DNA from: Larus michahellis
Lineage: Eukaryota > Chordata > Aves > Charadriiformes > Laridae
NCBI RefSeq assembly: GCF_964199755.1
Contig: NC_133913.1
Location: forward strand, 6,984,201-7,048,200
Direction of reading: 5' to 3'
DNA length: 64,000 nucleotides
Position numbers and translations under genes: made by a program. Under the pieces are notes generated by a model, which saw only the letters and a program-made list of their open reading frames with translations, made no database searches and was not told the DNA's origin. Shown piece by piece: positions 1 to 11,654 of the stretch. Positions within the stretch are counted from its first letter, which is position 1, and each line of letters opens with the position of its first letter.

Positions 1-1100
1 GGTGGCATCAGGAGGAGATTTCAAGCTGCCTGAGCCAAGCCCCAACATCTGTCAGTGAACGTGGCTCATTTGAGCTCAGGGAGCTGCTCTGCTGAGGTGA
101 CCATCTCCTCATCTGCTTTTAGCACTGGAGCAGCCGGGAGAGTCAGAGGAGTGGTGGCAGAAGGCTGTGCCCAGCACTGCACAGGCACCGGGAGGACAAG
201 CCTTGTGCCCTGAGAACCTCCCAGAAAGGTTGGCATTTTCCAAGGGTCCTCACCTGGCCTGGAAGGCTCCCATTCAGGTCCCCCCAGCTGGGACCTGCCT
301 CCCATGGAAGGAGTCCCTCTCCCAGCTGTGCTCTGCAAGTGCAGCATCAGGAAGCAAGGTGCCAGACAAACGGTTTTTCCGGCTTTGACAAACATGCAGG
401 TATGGCCTGCTCTGAGCAAGCTCTTGAAATTGGTGACCTGCAGAGGTGCTGTCCAACCTAAACTATGCTATGGAAAGAGTAAAGACAGTTGGGTTAGTTG
501 GTTTGTTAAATGCTAAAAGTAAGGAGAGGACAAATGGAGATCCTACCTGTGTTGAGGAAAGTGAGAATGGAAGGGCTATGGTCAAGTGGAAGGACCGTCT
601 CTTTGGGTTTGAGTGTGTTTTTTTCCCCAATGAGCTTGAGATGGGAACGATTTATGAGATGGGATGGGAAGTGTGGCAGGAAACTTGATTTGTTGGTTCC
701 TGAGACATCTTCTTTTGGACAGAGGAAGAAAGTGCCCAGTGCCTCGTTGGGCTGAGTAGGGCAGCTGGTGTCTGCAGGGTGTGGGGGTGTTGACCGTTGT
801 GTTTCTGAGACCTGCGGGTTTGGGTATGCTGAAAGGAGCTTGGGACTAGACACCATGCAGGAGCCAGGAGAGGCTGACCCAGCCAAGGGCTTGAGGATGG
901 AGAGAGAGAGGACACAGGCATCAGGGAAGGAGACACTCCCAACACGTTGCAGAGGGGGATGTGTCAGAGAGGTGGGTCACCAGGTGCAGGTCTATCCCCC
1001 TTTAACCCCTCACCTTGCAAAGGCAGAAGCTGTTGACTGCAGAAGCAACATGCGCCAGTACTGGGGAAGAGAAAACCGCAGCACAGGCGTTTGAGATGTG
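1..1100. other. Non-coding flank before the first V segment
   Basis: I see no gene, recognisable repeat or RNA here. All frames are short and show no family signature. The last few hundred bases precede the leader exon of V-A1 and should contain its promoter, but I cannot point to a specific element. Confidence 0.4.
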
Positions 1101-1246
1101 CTAAGAACAAGCATTTTCTCCTCCCCATTTCATTCTTTGTTCCCCTTGCAGAGCCATTTCCGGCAGCTCTGCTCTCTCGGGGCTCTTGGTGGGGACATGT
1201 GGGTTTTCTGAATCTCTCTCACACATGCAGGAGGATCGGTCTCAGC

Positions 1247-2514
1247 ATGCACCTCAGGTATCTCGTCCTCTCTGCCTTCCTGAGGCAACCACTGGGTAAG
1301 GATTGTCTTTGACTGGAGGCATGATTCCTCTTCTTCCCAGGAGACCCACACCCCCTCAACACGTCTCTGCGGGGAGCTGCTCTTGAATTATGGGCAAATG
1401 CAACTGCTTTCTCAAGATACTGCTACATAGAGAAAAGATGAGACCAAGAAGAAAGAGCTCCTCTCCTGACCATCATAGACCCCTTGCTTTCCTTTTCTCT
1501 TGCCACCCATCCACCTCTCTTTGCCTCTCTCTTCTGATCTCTCTGGGCCCAGTGTTTCACAGACATACCATTGCAGAAGCTCTTTTCTATCTTGGTAGTA
1601 CACCTTTTCTGACCTTGGCTTGTGTTTTCACACAAGGGTTTTTTGAAAGCTGATGCAGGGACATGAAAGCTCTCTCATGCCACTCACGCTCTTAGGGTGT
1701 CCCAGTCTCTCTCCAGGCTGGTGCATGTCATGCAGCTTGCCTGGACTGTCCATTCCTCCTGCAAGTCCTCAGTGCCTGGGCTTTCTTTTCCCTCCCTACC
1801 TTGACTTCGGAGCCTCCTGAGAGGACAGGGAATGGGGAGCAGCATGAAAGTGCTCACAGGTGTTCCCATGATCTCTCACCATGCTGGAGGTGACCTGGAG
1901 CCCGCACAGGAGGGCCAGGCACCACAGGCTCTTCCCTGGACACTCCAGGCAGCAGGAGAGTGGAAATTAAAAGTGTGGGTGAAAGCACAGCTCTCCTCTG
2001 GGGGTATCCCTGTGTGAGGTAGTTGGCATTACTGTGTTGTGAGATCCACGCTGAGCTGAGGTGTGAGGCTGCCTGCTCAAAGATACCGCCTTGCTGTACC
2101 CATCCATGGGGCTAGTGCTGCAGAGAAAGGAAAAGGGAGCCTGCTCCTCTGACATTTTGCATCTCCTCTTGTTTTGCATTTCAGAGTCTTTCCCTGCACA
2201 GTCACTGACCCTCTTTTTCTTCCAGGCACCATGGGATAGACCACTGTCACCCAGCAAGAAGCACAAGTCACAGTGAAGCAGGGAGACACCTTTGAAACCA
2301 CCTGCACCTACCAAACCTCCAGCTTTGATGCCTTGCTCTGGTACAAACACAGAAAAGGACAAGCCCCACAGTGTATCTCTTATCAGGCAGCAGCTGGCTA
2401 CAAGCCCAGTGGCCGTCTCACCACCGTGCTGAACACCACCGAGAAATACAGCCTCCTACAGCTGGAGAAAGTCGAGCTCTCTGACAGTGCCTTGTACCTC
2501 TGTGTTTTGCATGA
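1247..2514 (+). pseudogene. T-cell receptor alpha/delta V segment, subgroup A copy 1 (V-A1), nonsense-mutated
   Basis: This would encode the variable domain of a T-cell receptor alpha (or delta) chain. The leader exon 1247-1295 encodes a hydrophobic signal starting MHLRYLVLSAFL and ends in phase 1 at a GTAAG donor. The V exon runs from 2226, after a TTCCAG acceptor, to 2514. It has the first conserved Cys (TCTY), a framework 2 Trp (LLWYK) and the D-S-A-L-Y-L-C motif at its end. Codon 5 of the exon (2237-2239) is TAG where the sister copy V-A2 has CAG, so the mature chain stops near its N-terminus. Everything else is intact, so the lesion looks recent or is a polymorphism. A 23-spacer recombination signal follows directly. 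Confidence 0.85.
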
Positions 2515-2553
2515 CACCCCGGTGCAGGGAGCTTCCTTGGCTGTGCAAGAGCC
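2515..2553 (+). other. 23-RSS of V-A1
   Basis: Heptamer CACCCCG (2515-2521), a 23-base spacer and nonamer GCAAGAGCC (2545-2553). The heptamer keeps the essential CAC but departs from CACAGTG at the last four bases. The spacer matches those of V-A2 and V-A3 almost exactly. Confidence 0.65.
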
Positions 2554-2559
2554 CAGGGG

Positions 2560-3860
2560 ATGGAGGGGATGTGTCTCAGAGTTGGGGAAGGGGTCGTCAG
2601 GTGTCCCTTGGCAGAGCTGCTTCCCCTGTACACTGAGGGATTTGCAGGACAAGATCTTCTTCCAGGAGGGGACAGTGCCAGTGGCCTGAGAGGAAATAGA
2701 AGGGTGGTGAAAGACTCTCAGGTTCCCTTGTTTTCACCAGGGGTTATGTGGCTATTCTGCCCAATGGCACTAGTGAGCTGATGGGCAATGCAGGAGGTTG
2801 TGGGGGTTTGTGCAATGGTTCCTCGTTTGCTGCTCTTTGCTTTCTGGAGAAAGCATCTGAAAGATGGAAAACCTGCCCTCTGGCAATGCTCCTTCCTGGA
2901 ATTACATGATTGCAATAATTTTCAAAAATACTCAGAACCACCATGCGGACCCTCCAATTGCTGCATGGCCGTGTGCTGAGATCTGGAGGACCTGCTCTCC
3001 CCATTGCACTCCCCCCATCCTTGGAGCCCTTCTCATGCAGTACCTCATAGGTTTCCCGCAGCCCTGCCCCATTTCTTCTGCAGTGTGACCAGGCTGTACA
3101 TCTCTATGCAAGATCTCGGTAGGGGAGCAGACCACCAAGCAGAGGTGGACATGCCCTGCCAGGAGAAGAGCTGGCCTAGGGGAAAGATACTTTGTGATTC
3201 CAACATCAACCTGGGAGTCCCCTTAGCCCTGCACATCTGTGCAACTGCTGGGCTGTGCAGGGGACTCTTTGGGGGCAGAAGGTGTATGGGTGGCCTGCCC
3301 TTACTATCCTTGCCCTCAGGTTCAGGCCATGCTCCCTCATTCAGGGGAGAAGTTGGAGGATTAGGATGAGAAGGTCAGGGCTTGTTCTGAAGGCTTTTTC
3401 TCACACCATCTTCGCTCCTGCATCCTTGGCGGCTATCTTCTGACTGAGCTTCTTTTCCCACCACAGGGCTATCCAGAGCAGGAGGAATTCCCTTCTGCAC
3501 AGGCTTGTGAGCTTCTGACCTCTCAGAGCCTCCAGCAGCACTGGGGAGCACTCTCTAAGGGAAAGCAATGGTCAGTCTCCTTGTTGCAGGACGTGTTCTG
3601 ATGCCAAGAGATTCCATGTGAGCAGAGATGCTGGAATACAGGGCCTGATACCCACTGGCTGTGGAGGAGATGAGTATATCTTCCTCAGCACCAAGGGACA
3701 GTGAATGGAAGGGACCCATTACCCCATATCCCACTCTCCCCTTCTACTTCTGCTTGTGCCCTCAACTTATCCCCCACCACCCAAGACAATGCCTTTCTCC
3801 CTTGGCATACAAGACAAGGTCCACCATGAAAAGGATGACATGGAAGCAGAGGTCAGCATG
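2560..3860. other. Spacer between V-A1 and keratin 1
   Basis: No gene is recognisable here. The short frames have no signature and I see no clear repeat. The right edge runs into the 3' flank of the keratin transcript on the minus strand. Confidence 0.35.
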
Positions 3861-3868
3861 CAGAAAAC

Positions 3869-3874
3869 TTTAAT
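3869..3874 (-). terminator. Probable poly(A) signal of keratin 1
   Basis: ATTAAA on the minus strand, about 380 bases downstream of the keratin 1 stop codon. The same hexamer in related sequence lies downstream of keratin 2 (15648-15653) and keratin 4 (55128-55133). That repetition supports its being the common 3' end. Confidence 0.5.
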
Positions 3875-4253
3875 GACTCTGAGGTGGAAAGAAGTTCACT
3901 TGTAGAGGAGGTGGCCAGAGCAGGGAGAGGACCAGCAGATGCCAAAATTCTGCTGCCATTGCCCACAGTTGAAATCCCACAGGCCTATCCCACAGAGGGT
4001 GAGGGGCCAGCAGATGCCCCATGGTGGCTTTGCAGGTCTTATGGCCTAGAAGAACAAAAAATACCAGAAGAAATGGGAGAGAGAATAAGGCACGGAAGTT
4101 AGACTTTGGCCAGATTTTCAGCGAACCCCAGCAGCTCTCCTTTGGAAGGGCAGCAATGGCTGCTCAGCCTCCCTAAAATCAATGGCCAGGAGCTTTGTCT
4201 TCAATCCAGCATCAGGTTCCTGGGGGTCCTTGTCAGGGCTGTCACCAGCGCAT

Positions 4254-4559
4254 TTAGCAGGGGGGGCACCTTCTGCCACAGTAGCGGCTGGAAATACCAG
4301 AGAGGTCACAGCACCCAGAGTTGATGGGCACTCCATCACAGCTGAGGATGCTGCCAACAGCAGCAGAGGTGGAGGATCCCACAACGGTGTTCTGTGGGAA
4401 GGAGCTGAGGATGGGGCCAGGCAGGGTCACCACCACAGCAGGAGGCTCAATGACAACGGTGGAGTTCTGGCACTGCCTGACACAGGGCTCATTGCAGCTG
4501 TTGGCCAGTGGGGTGGGGCCACAGGGCCGGCAGGGCTGGCACTGGTCATAGCAGGACAT
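4254..4559 (-). CDS. Feather (beta-)keratin 1
   Basis: A structural protein of about 101 residues that polymerises into the corneous filaments of feathers. It starts MSCYDQC, the usual feather-keratin start. I chose this ATG rather than the upstream in-frame one because the splice acceptor lies only 21 bases upstream, as in this family. The Cys-rich N-terminal arm contains CNEPCVRQC. The hydrophobic beta-sheet core contains [17 protein letters not shown], followed by a Gly/Ser-rich stretch and a C-terminal Cys (CPPC). Two oddities are a Cys-Cys pair before DLSGIS and a doubled PC motif near the N-terminus. The frame is intact. It lies opposite in strand to the flanking receptor V segments. 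Confidence 0.95.
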   Translation of the reverse strand: MSCYDQCQPCRPCGPTPLANSCNEPCVRQCQNSTVVIEPPAVVVTLPGPILSSFPQNTVVGSSTSAAVGSILSCDGVPINSGCCDLSGISSRYCGRRCPPC

Positions 4560-5020
4560 GTCTCTGGGCTGCAGGAGCACCTGGGAGAGAGGGCAGAGAG
4601 GCAGTAGAGCACATACATATTTGAGGAACAGTCTGCCAGGAGTCTGTCACTCCACCACAAGCATGTCAAAGGCACCTGCTGAGCCAGGAGCTAGAAACTG
4701 TGCAGTGAGGCAAAAGGGTTACCAGACACAGTACTGTGAGGATCACCCAGGCCCAACCAGGCTGCTGCCAATCTTTGCAGTGAAGGGCAACCTCAGCCAA
4801 GTGCCAAGTCCTCTTTCAAGATAATGCAAAGTGTCTCCAGGCCCAAGGAGGCTGCTGCCTATCTCTTAAGAGAACAGCTCCCTCAACCAAGTCCCAGACA
4901 CTCTCTACTCAGACCTTCACCCTTCTTCCCCTTCTCATGGAGAGCAGCACCACAGCCCACTATAGGAGGGAGGAGTACACACCTGCATGAGCAGAAAACA
5001 ACACAGGGAAAGGGCTTCAG

Positions 5021-5093
5021 ACTGACCTGGTTCCCAAGGAGGAGGAGGAGAGAGAAGTGGATGGGAGAGCGAGGAGTTAGGCTGGCTTTTATG
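5021..5093 (-). promoter_or_regulatory. Keratin 1 core promoter, non-coding exon 1 and splice donor
   Basis: A TATA-like box CATAAAAG lies at 5086-5093. Non-coding exon 1 ends at 5027 before a GTCAGT donor (5021-5026). The intron 4581-5026 ends at a CCCAG acceptor, leaving 21 bases of 5'UTR before the ATG. The other three keratins have TATAAAAG and GTGAGT at identical spacing, so this copy has weaker versions of both signals. Confidence 0.75.
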
Positions 5094-5159
5094 GTGGCCC
5101 TGACCTGCCCTGGGCCGAGAGGTAGCTTCTACGGAAGTGGAATTGTCTAAGCTGCTCAT

Positions 5160-5580
5160 GATGAACAGAAAACATCCCAGCTAATGACATGGGCTGGGTG
5201 GTTGTTTTCTCAATGCCACCTTCGCATTTCCTGGCTTATGCTGTCCACCTTCCCTCACGGAGGCTTCTTCTGAGTGCTGGGATTGTGAGACGCCATGATT
5301 TCCAAGGCAGGAATGTGTCAGTGAGTCAGTCTGGTGAGTGGTCTGTGGCTGCAATTACAGGAAGGGGCCAAACTACTCCCCACCCTTTAATCCATGGTTC
5401 GTCTCCCAAGGACGTGCCTTGTCTTTCTCTCCCTCCCAACTCACTCCAGTAGACTCTTTTAATCTTTTACCGAGGAAAATAAGCAGCCTTCCCCTAGCTA
5501 TGGGTATTGAGGGCTGCAAAATTATTTCCAATGTTATTTCAATGCTGCTGAAAACCAAAGTTATGTGTTTCCTCTACCAC
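5160..5580 (-). other. Upstream flank of keratin 1
   Basis: Contains a block around 5175-5200 (AGCTAATGACATGGGCTG on the + strand). It recurs at a similar distance upstream of keratins 2, 3 and 4 and of the orphan promoter near 10.7 kb. It is possibly an upstream control region; no coding content is seen. Confidence 0.45.
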
Positions 5581-5589
5581 CACCGGGAT

Positions 5590-5827
5590 GTTACTCTGCC
5601 TTGGCGAGGCCACATCTGGAGGAGGAACTTCGTTAATTTGAGGGTGGCAGAACACTGGAACAGGCTGCCCAGAGAGGTGGTGGAGTCTCTGTCTCTGGAG
5701 ACAGTCAAAACCCATCTGGATGCGTTCCTGTGCAACCTGCTCTAGGTGAATCTGCTCTGACAGGGGGGTTGGACTAGATGATCTCCAGAGGTCCCTTCCA
5801 ACCCCCATCATTCTGTGATTCTGTGAT
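5590..5827 (+). mobile_element. CR1 LINE 3' fragment, internally deleted
   Basis: Encodes the CR1 ORF2 C-terminus ([16 protein letters not shown]), then the standard CR1 3' tail ending in repeated ATTCTGTG octamers. The start matches the R-P-H-L-E region, then jumps to the tail, showing an internal deletion. It abuts an oppositely oriented CR1 piece. Confidence 0.85.
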
Positions 5828-7560
5828 GACCTCCCTCGACCTGCTGACCACACCCTTCTTAATGCACCCAGGAGACCACTGGCCCTCTTGGCCACAAGGA
5901 CACATTGCTGCCTCACAGTCAACTTGCTGTCCACCAGGACTCCCAGGTCTCTCTCTACAGAGCCACTTTCCAGCAGATCAGATCCTATCCTGTTATTCCT
6001 CCCTTGGTGTAGGACCCTACACTTGCCCTTGTTGAACTTTATTAGGTTCCTCTCCACCCAAGTCTCCAGCCGGTCTACGTCTTGCTGTATGGCACCACAG
6101 CCTTCTGCTGTGTCAGCCACTCCTCCCAGTGTTGTACCATCACCAAACTTGCTGAGGGTACACTCTGTCCCCTTATCCAGGTTGTTGATGGGTACATTGA
6201 ACAAGACTGGGCCCAGCACTGACCCCTGAGGAACATCTGCTAGTTACAGGCCTCCAACTGGACTCTGTGCCAGTGCTCCTGGTCTCAAGGACATAGGATT
6301 CCTCAAGACTGGTCTTGGCTTGTAAAGACTGAGGCAAAGAAGGCATTCCGCACCTCAGCCTTTCCATGTCCTGTGTTGCCAAGCTGTGCAACATCAGAGA
6401 AGGCCCACTCATTCAGCAGGGGGACTACAGTTCCTCTAGCCTTCCTTTTGTCACCTGTGTCCTTAGAGAAGGCCTTCTTGTTGCCTTTGACATCTGTTGC
6501 CAGAGTCAGTTCCACCTGCCCTTTGCCTTTTCTAACCTCATCCCTGCATGCTTGGACAGTGTCCCTGGAGTCCTCCCCAGTTTCCTCTGCTCACTTCCTT
6601 CTTGTGTTTTAGTTTGGCCAGGAGCTCCTTGTTCATCCATGCAGGCCTCCTGGCATGCTTTCCTGACTTTCTGCTCATTGGGATGGCCTGCTCTTGAGCT
6701 TGGAGGAAGTGGTCCAGATGTCTTAAGCCTCTGTTGCCTCCAGGGCTATACCCCACAGGAAATTTCCAAGCAGGTCTTTAAAGACACCAAAGCCTGCTGT
6801 CCTAAAGGCCCAGGTTATGAGCTTGCTATTTACCCTCCTCAGTCCCCTTGGGATCATGAACTCCACCATTTCACGGTCACTGCAACCCAGGCTGCCTTTG
6901 ATCTTCACATCCACAACAAGCTCTTCCTTCTTGATACCTATGAGGTCCAGCAGAACACCTGTCCTCATGGGATCCTCTATCACTTGGGGGATGAAGTTGT
7001 CATCCATGCACTTGAGGAAACGTGCTTATGTCCTGCTGTGCTGTTGTTCCAGCAGATATTGGGGTGGTTGAATTTTCCCATGAAGGCCAGTGAATATCAG
7101 ACTGCTCCTACCTGCCTGTAGAGGGTCTCCTCTGCTGGTTCTTTCTGATCAGGTGTCCTATAGGGGACACCCACTACAGTGTGTCTTTATCTGTCTTCTC
7201 TTTAATGCTTACCCACAAGCTCTCGGTTGGCACATCACCCATCGCCAGGCAGAGCTCCATGCACTCCAGCTGCTCTCTCACAGAAAGAGAAAGTCCCCCT
7301 CCTCATCTTTTCAGTCTGTCTTCTGAAAGAGCCTGTATCCCTCACTGAAACATGCCAGTCATGGGAGCCATCCCACCCTGTCTCCATGATCCCAACATGA
7401 TCGTAGCCCTGCAACTGCTCACTCATCTCTAACTCCTCACGTTTATTCTCTTTGAAGGCAATGAAGCTATTTTGTAGTTGTAAACCCGTAGGTGGGGCAG
7501 AAGCCTTCCGCTTGGTGCCAGAAGTCACCAGCATCCATCCTGGGATTGTGCCTTTAGAAT
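5828..7560 (-). mobile_element. CR1 LINE, minus strand: endonuclease and reverse transcriptase remnants
   Basis: Read on the minus strand, the right end has the CR1 endonuclease start (LQGYDHVGIMETGWDGSHDW at about 7.3-7.45 kb). Next come the endonuclease C-terminal part (about 6.72-7.0 kb) and a linker with VRNAFFASVF. After an internal deletion near 6.24-6.3 kb comes reverse transcriptase with GPVLFN and a degraded FADDT motif (FGDGT). Stops and frameshifts make it inactive. Confidence 0.85.
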
Positions 7561-7619
7561 CTGCTTTTAGGAGTCTGCAAGCGGTATCCAGTTTTTAAGA
7601 ACCATCTTTTAAAAGCACA

Positions 7620-9065
7620 GGAACAGGCAATTCCATTGTGTCTCAAGCTAAGCAAGAGGGGCAGAAGACCTCATGGAACTCAACAGGCAAAAGAAATTGT
7701 ACAATGTCTGGAAGGAAGGTCAGGCTTCACAGGAAGGTTACAGAGCTGTGGTTCACATATGCAGGGAAAAGGCAGGAAAGGCCAAGGCTCAATGAGAGTT
7801 GAGAGTTGGCCCATCTTGGTTCAGTCAACAAGAAAGGATTTTTAAGTACGTAGACAGCAAGAGGAGGTCTAAAGGAAACACTGAACGAATACCTGTTGAA
7901 GATGGTCACTTGACTAAACTCCTGTCGAATTAATAAGATATCCTTCAAAGTGAGGTCACCCACCGAGTGGATGAAGGGAAGGCGGTGGATGGAGTTTTTC
8001 TGAATTTTACTAAGGCTTTTAATAGTGTCCCTATCCTTCTGGAAAAGTTGGAAAGTCAAGTGAGTTCTGGAGAGTCAACTGTGGGATGAGCAGGAATATG
8101 GTGTGCTGGGTGAAAAACTGGCTGAAAGGCAGGACTCAAAGGGTTGTAGTGAATGGGGCTACATCTGGCTGATGACCAGTCAGCACTGGTGCTCCTCAGG
8201 GCTCAATTCTAGGGATGGTTCTGTTCAATATTTTGATCAGTGATCTGGATGCAAGAGTTGAGTGTGCCATGAGCAATTTTGCTGATGATACCAAACTGGG
8301 AGGTGTTGACGCGTCTCTGGAGGGACAGGAGGCCCTGCAGAGGGATCTAGGTAAATCGGAGCATTGGGCGATCATTAATGGCATGAAATTTAACTAGTCC
8401 AAATAACAGATTCTGCATCTGGGATGGAGTAACTCCAGACACAGGTATAAATTTGGAGAGGAGTGGCTGGAGCTGCCCTGCAGAAAGGGATCTGGGGGTG
8501 CTGGTTGTCAGCAGGCTCAACAGGAGTCAGCAGTGTGCCCTGGAGGCCAGAGGGCAAACCACAGCCTGGGGTGCATTAACACAGTCCAACCAGCTGGTCA
8601 AGAGAGGGGATTATCCCACTGCATCAAGCACTGGGGCGGCCTCCCCTTGAGTACCGTGTGTATTTCGGGGCCCCACAAGTTAAGAAGGAAGTGAAGGTGC
8701 TTGAATGCATCCAGAGGAGGACAACAAAGCCTGTGAAAAGGCTGGAAGGAATGTCCCATGAGGAGTGGCTAAGAACTTTGGGCTTGTCTAGTTTGGAGAA
8801 AAGGAGTCTGAGAGGTGACGTCATGGCTCTCTATAGCTTCCTGAGGAGGGGAAGTGGAGAGGGAAGTGCTGATGTCTTCTCCCTGGGATCCAGTGGCAGG
8901 ACACATGACAATGGTTCAAAGCTGCATCAGGAGAGGTTCAAACTTGACATTAAGAAACAGTTCTTCACCAAGAGAGTGGTCATACACGGGGACAGGCTTC
9001 CTAGAGAGGTGGTCGATGCCTGTCAGTAGTTAAGAGGCATTTTTGGACAATGCCCTTTATAACAT
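7620..9065 (+). mobile_element. CR1 LINE, plus strand, decayed ORF2
   Basis: Successive frames read as CR1 ORF2. They run from the linker through reverse transcriptase (AFN near 8010, FADDTKLGG near 8277-8303) and a DLGVLV stretch to REVVDACQ at the end. Many frameshifts are present and the octamer 3' tail is missing. Confidence 0.85.
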
Positions 9066-9099
9066 GCTTTAACTTTTTTAACTTGCAACTGCTTGACGA

Positions 9100-9990
9100 C
9101 TGACGAATGCCCACTGCTTGCCTTGCATTTGTTATGCCTGAGAATATTCTGTGGTCTTACAGTTGCTGGCACAAGGAAGTGCTCTGGAAAGATCCTTTTA
9201 CCAAATTTGTGGAGGACGTAAGGTTTGCTCTTCTGCTCATTTACAGAGCTTTAGGCAAAGCAGGGATGGACTATGTGGGGAAAAAGAAGCACCTAGTCCA
9301 TGCAAATTAGCACAAGCAACTATGGGGGCTGTAATTACCTTGGGAAGACATGAGGACTGACACAGTCCTCTCTTTGGATGCTGAAATGAGGGACATTCTC
9401 CAGACACCAGGTTTGCTGGCCTATGAGAAAGCTTAGGTGTATACAAACGCTCTGCAAAAGTACTTCTCCCACAAGAAGGAAAGCAATCAGAAAAGGCAGA
9501 CAATAACTCCTGCTTTTCCAGAGGAAAACCAGACAGAGGTGGATAAGCCCCTGGAGACTCCTGAGGACTCCAGCCCTGTTGTTCAGGAAGTGCTTGATAA
9601 TATGCATCCACGGTATTGGAAGAATGCGCAAGTGCTCCTAGGTGAACTAGGGCAGCACAAGCATATCTCTTCTTGGGAAAACCAGGGAAGTGTTGTGTAC
9701 AAAAGAGATGTCATTAAGGGGTCCCACCTGCATGATTTAATCCGACGTGTCCTTCAGACTTGTGTCCCATCTGAGAATACCTAAAGGCTGGAATGCTTTT
9801 AGGAAAGCCATGGCTGCAGTGAATGTCCCATCATGCATCACGGGTCATACAACAACCACGGTCTCTGGAAAACTAGAAGTGACTGAAGATGTCCAAGAAG
9901 CATCACAGACATCTTGTAATATGAGGATGATACCTAAAAATCAGTGGTGCGTGCTGTAAAGTTTACTGTTGAAATAAAAATATTCATGAA
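9100..9990 (+). pseudogene. Unrecognised decayed coding sequence, possible retrocopy or DNA-element ORF
   Basis: A mainly open frame from about 9360 to 9784 carries LDAEMRDIL, then a TAG, then ALQKYF, a Glu/Pro-rich linker, a W-E-N-Q-G-S-V-V-Y region and SHLHDLIRRVLQ. After a further stop and frame change it continues with PKGWNAFRKAMAAVNVP. A polyadenylation-like AATAAA sits near 9973. I do not recognise a cellular gene. The motif order recalls, from memory only, a protein found beside large DNA transposons or viruses in other animals. It is broken by at least two stops and a frameshift, and has no homologue in units 2 or 3. Confidence 0.35.
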
Positions 9991-9992
9991 AC

Positions 9993-10067
9993 CATGGAAT
10001 CACAGGATGGCTTTACTAGGAAAGGACCTTTAAAAGGCCATCTAGTCCAACTCCCCCTGCCACGGAG
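9993..10067 (-). mobile_element. CR1 LINE 3'-end fragment
   Basis: A short minus-strand CR1 tail: ATGGAATCACAGG on the + strand, then the conserved CATCTAGTCCAACTCCCC segment. Confidence 0.7.
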
Positions 10068-10069
10068 GT

Positions 10070-10720
10070 TTTATATTCATAAAATCTTGAAACTTTGCTG
10101 TCTGTAGTGTCCATTCAAAAAACATGTTGGGTTTGGTTGAGATTAAAAAGCACATGGTCAGCTGTGCAGTTGGGTTGTAAGCTTTATTTATGGAACACAG
10201 TTACGAAAATTACTGCAAGAAATGCTGGTCTGGGTCTTCTGAAAATTATTTTGAGTAGGTGTGGCCATGAGGAGAGCTCCATCTTCATATTTTACAAAAT
10301 GCATCAGTATCTGATCATTTTCTACTGGATTGTGAGAATACAAATTTGAAAACTGTTTGGAAGGTAATCCCTTGTTATGGTGATGTAGGAAAAGACGCAG
10401 TGGTATCCACAGGCCATGAGGGGGAGATGCTGCAGTTGCTTCCTCTGGAAAGCACTTTCTGTAGCATTGTGATTTTCAAAGGTCATGATGCTTTCAGGAA
10501 AGAGAGCACTCTTTGACTGGGGGCTAACCACATGAGTCAAAAAACTCTGTGTGGTTCTGATGTGCCAAGAAAATTGCTAGCCAGTGCTCTCTGGGCTGGT
10601 TATGAGGGTGTGTGGTCACCACCACACTCACTGGTCTTGGGGGAACATGGGCCCTAGGGAGCTAGTTCCTCGGCTAAGCACCCAGAAATGTTTCCCTGGT
10701 GTAGGGCTCTGCTAAGAAAA
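10070..10720. other. Unassigned spacer
   Basis: AT-richer than its neighbours. I see no gene or repeat I can name. Confidence 0.3.
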
Positions 10721-10727
10721 AAGGAGA

Positions 10728-11005
10728 AGGAGGCAAGAGAAGTGGATGAGAGAGTGAGGAGCTGGGCTGGCTTTTATCATGCACCTTAACTGCCCCAGGC
10801 TGCCAGAGGCATCACTTGCAGAGGTGATTCTTTGCTGACAAGCTCATCTTGAATGCAAAACATCCCAACCGATGTTACAGGCTGTGTTTTGACTTCCTGA
10901 ATTGCTGTCTTTCCATTTCCTGCTTTATGCCAGGCACATTCTCCAGTGGAGGCATCTTTTGCATGACAGGATGAGAGCCCCAAGCACTTCTGGTGCAATA
11001 CACGT
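10728..11005 (-). promoter_or_regulatory. Orphan feather-keratin promoter remnant
   Basis: This block matches the keratin 1-4 upstream regions. It has the exon 1-like purine-rich segment, GCTGGGCTGGCTTTTAT (reverse TATA-like GATAAAAG at 10771-10778) and upstream sequence similar to that of keratin 2. The splice donor is destroyed, and no keratin coding exon follows on the minus strand. It marks a keratin copy that lost its body. Confidence 0.65.
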
Positions 11006-11650
11006 TGGCGTGGGCAGACGACTCATCTCACATGCTGGAAGAGTCCAGGAAGGGTCACTCAAGACACACTAAACAGATGCTTTGACAACACACACACACA
11101 CACATACACACTAATCTAGACCTCCAGGCATCTAGAGTGAAATGAGGAGACTCAAGACACCCAATGAGAGGCTGCCTACACCGTCCAGGGCACAGGGCAT
11201 GGACCTGACAGAGTCATCTTCTGCAAATCCTGTTTGAAAGAGTTCATTGTAGCTGAGGGAAGACTGATGTGCACTCAGGGAGAGCCAGAGATGCAGCTGA
11301 GGAGAGTGACATACCCAGCTTGATGCCATTCACCCACACAAAAGCCCTTTCCCTGCTACCCATCTGCGACTGAGTACCAGGGACATGGATATGGGGTTTA
11401 GCGTGGGATAGAGGTGTCTGTAGGCTCTGGTGGAAGAGCCTGTGGGTTCACTTCTGACCGTGTGATGAAGCAAGCCATGTGCAGGTGACCAGGTAGACAG
11501 GCCCTGCTGTGAGCTTATGCTAGCTGAGGAGTTCAGAGGCAACCATTGGTCATTTGCAGGATCGGTGTCTCCAGAAAGATGATTCATTCCATTTCCTGTG
11601 GACATCTGCTTAGGATGGGACAAGTCCCCTGTGTGAGCTGATGTCTCTCT
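11006..11650. other. Spacer with a short CA microsatellite
   Basis: An imperfect CA repeat lies at about 11085-11110. No gene signature is seen in the rest. Confidence 0.4.
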
Positions 11651-11654
11651 ACTG

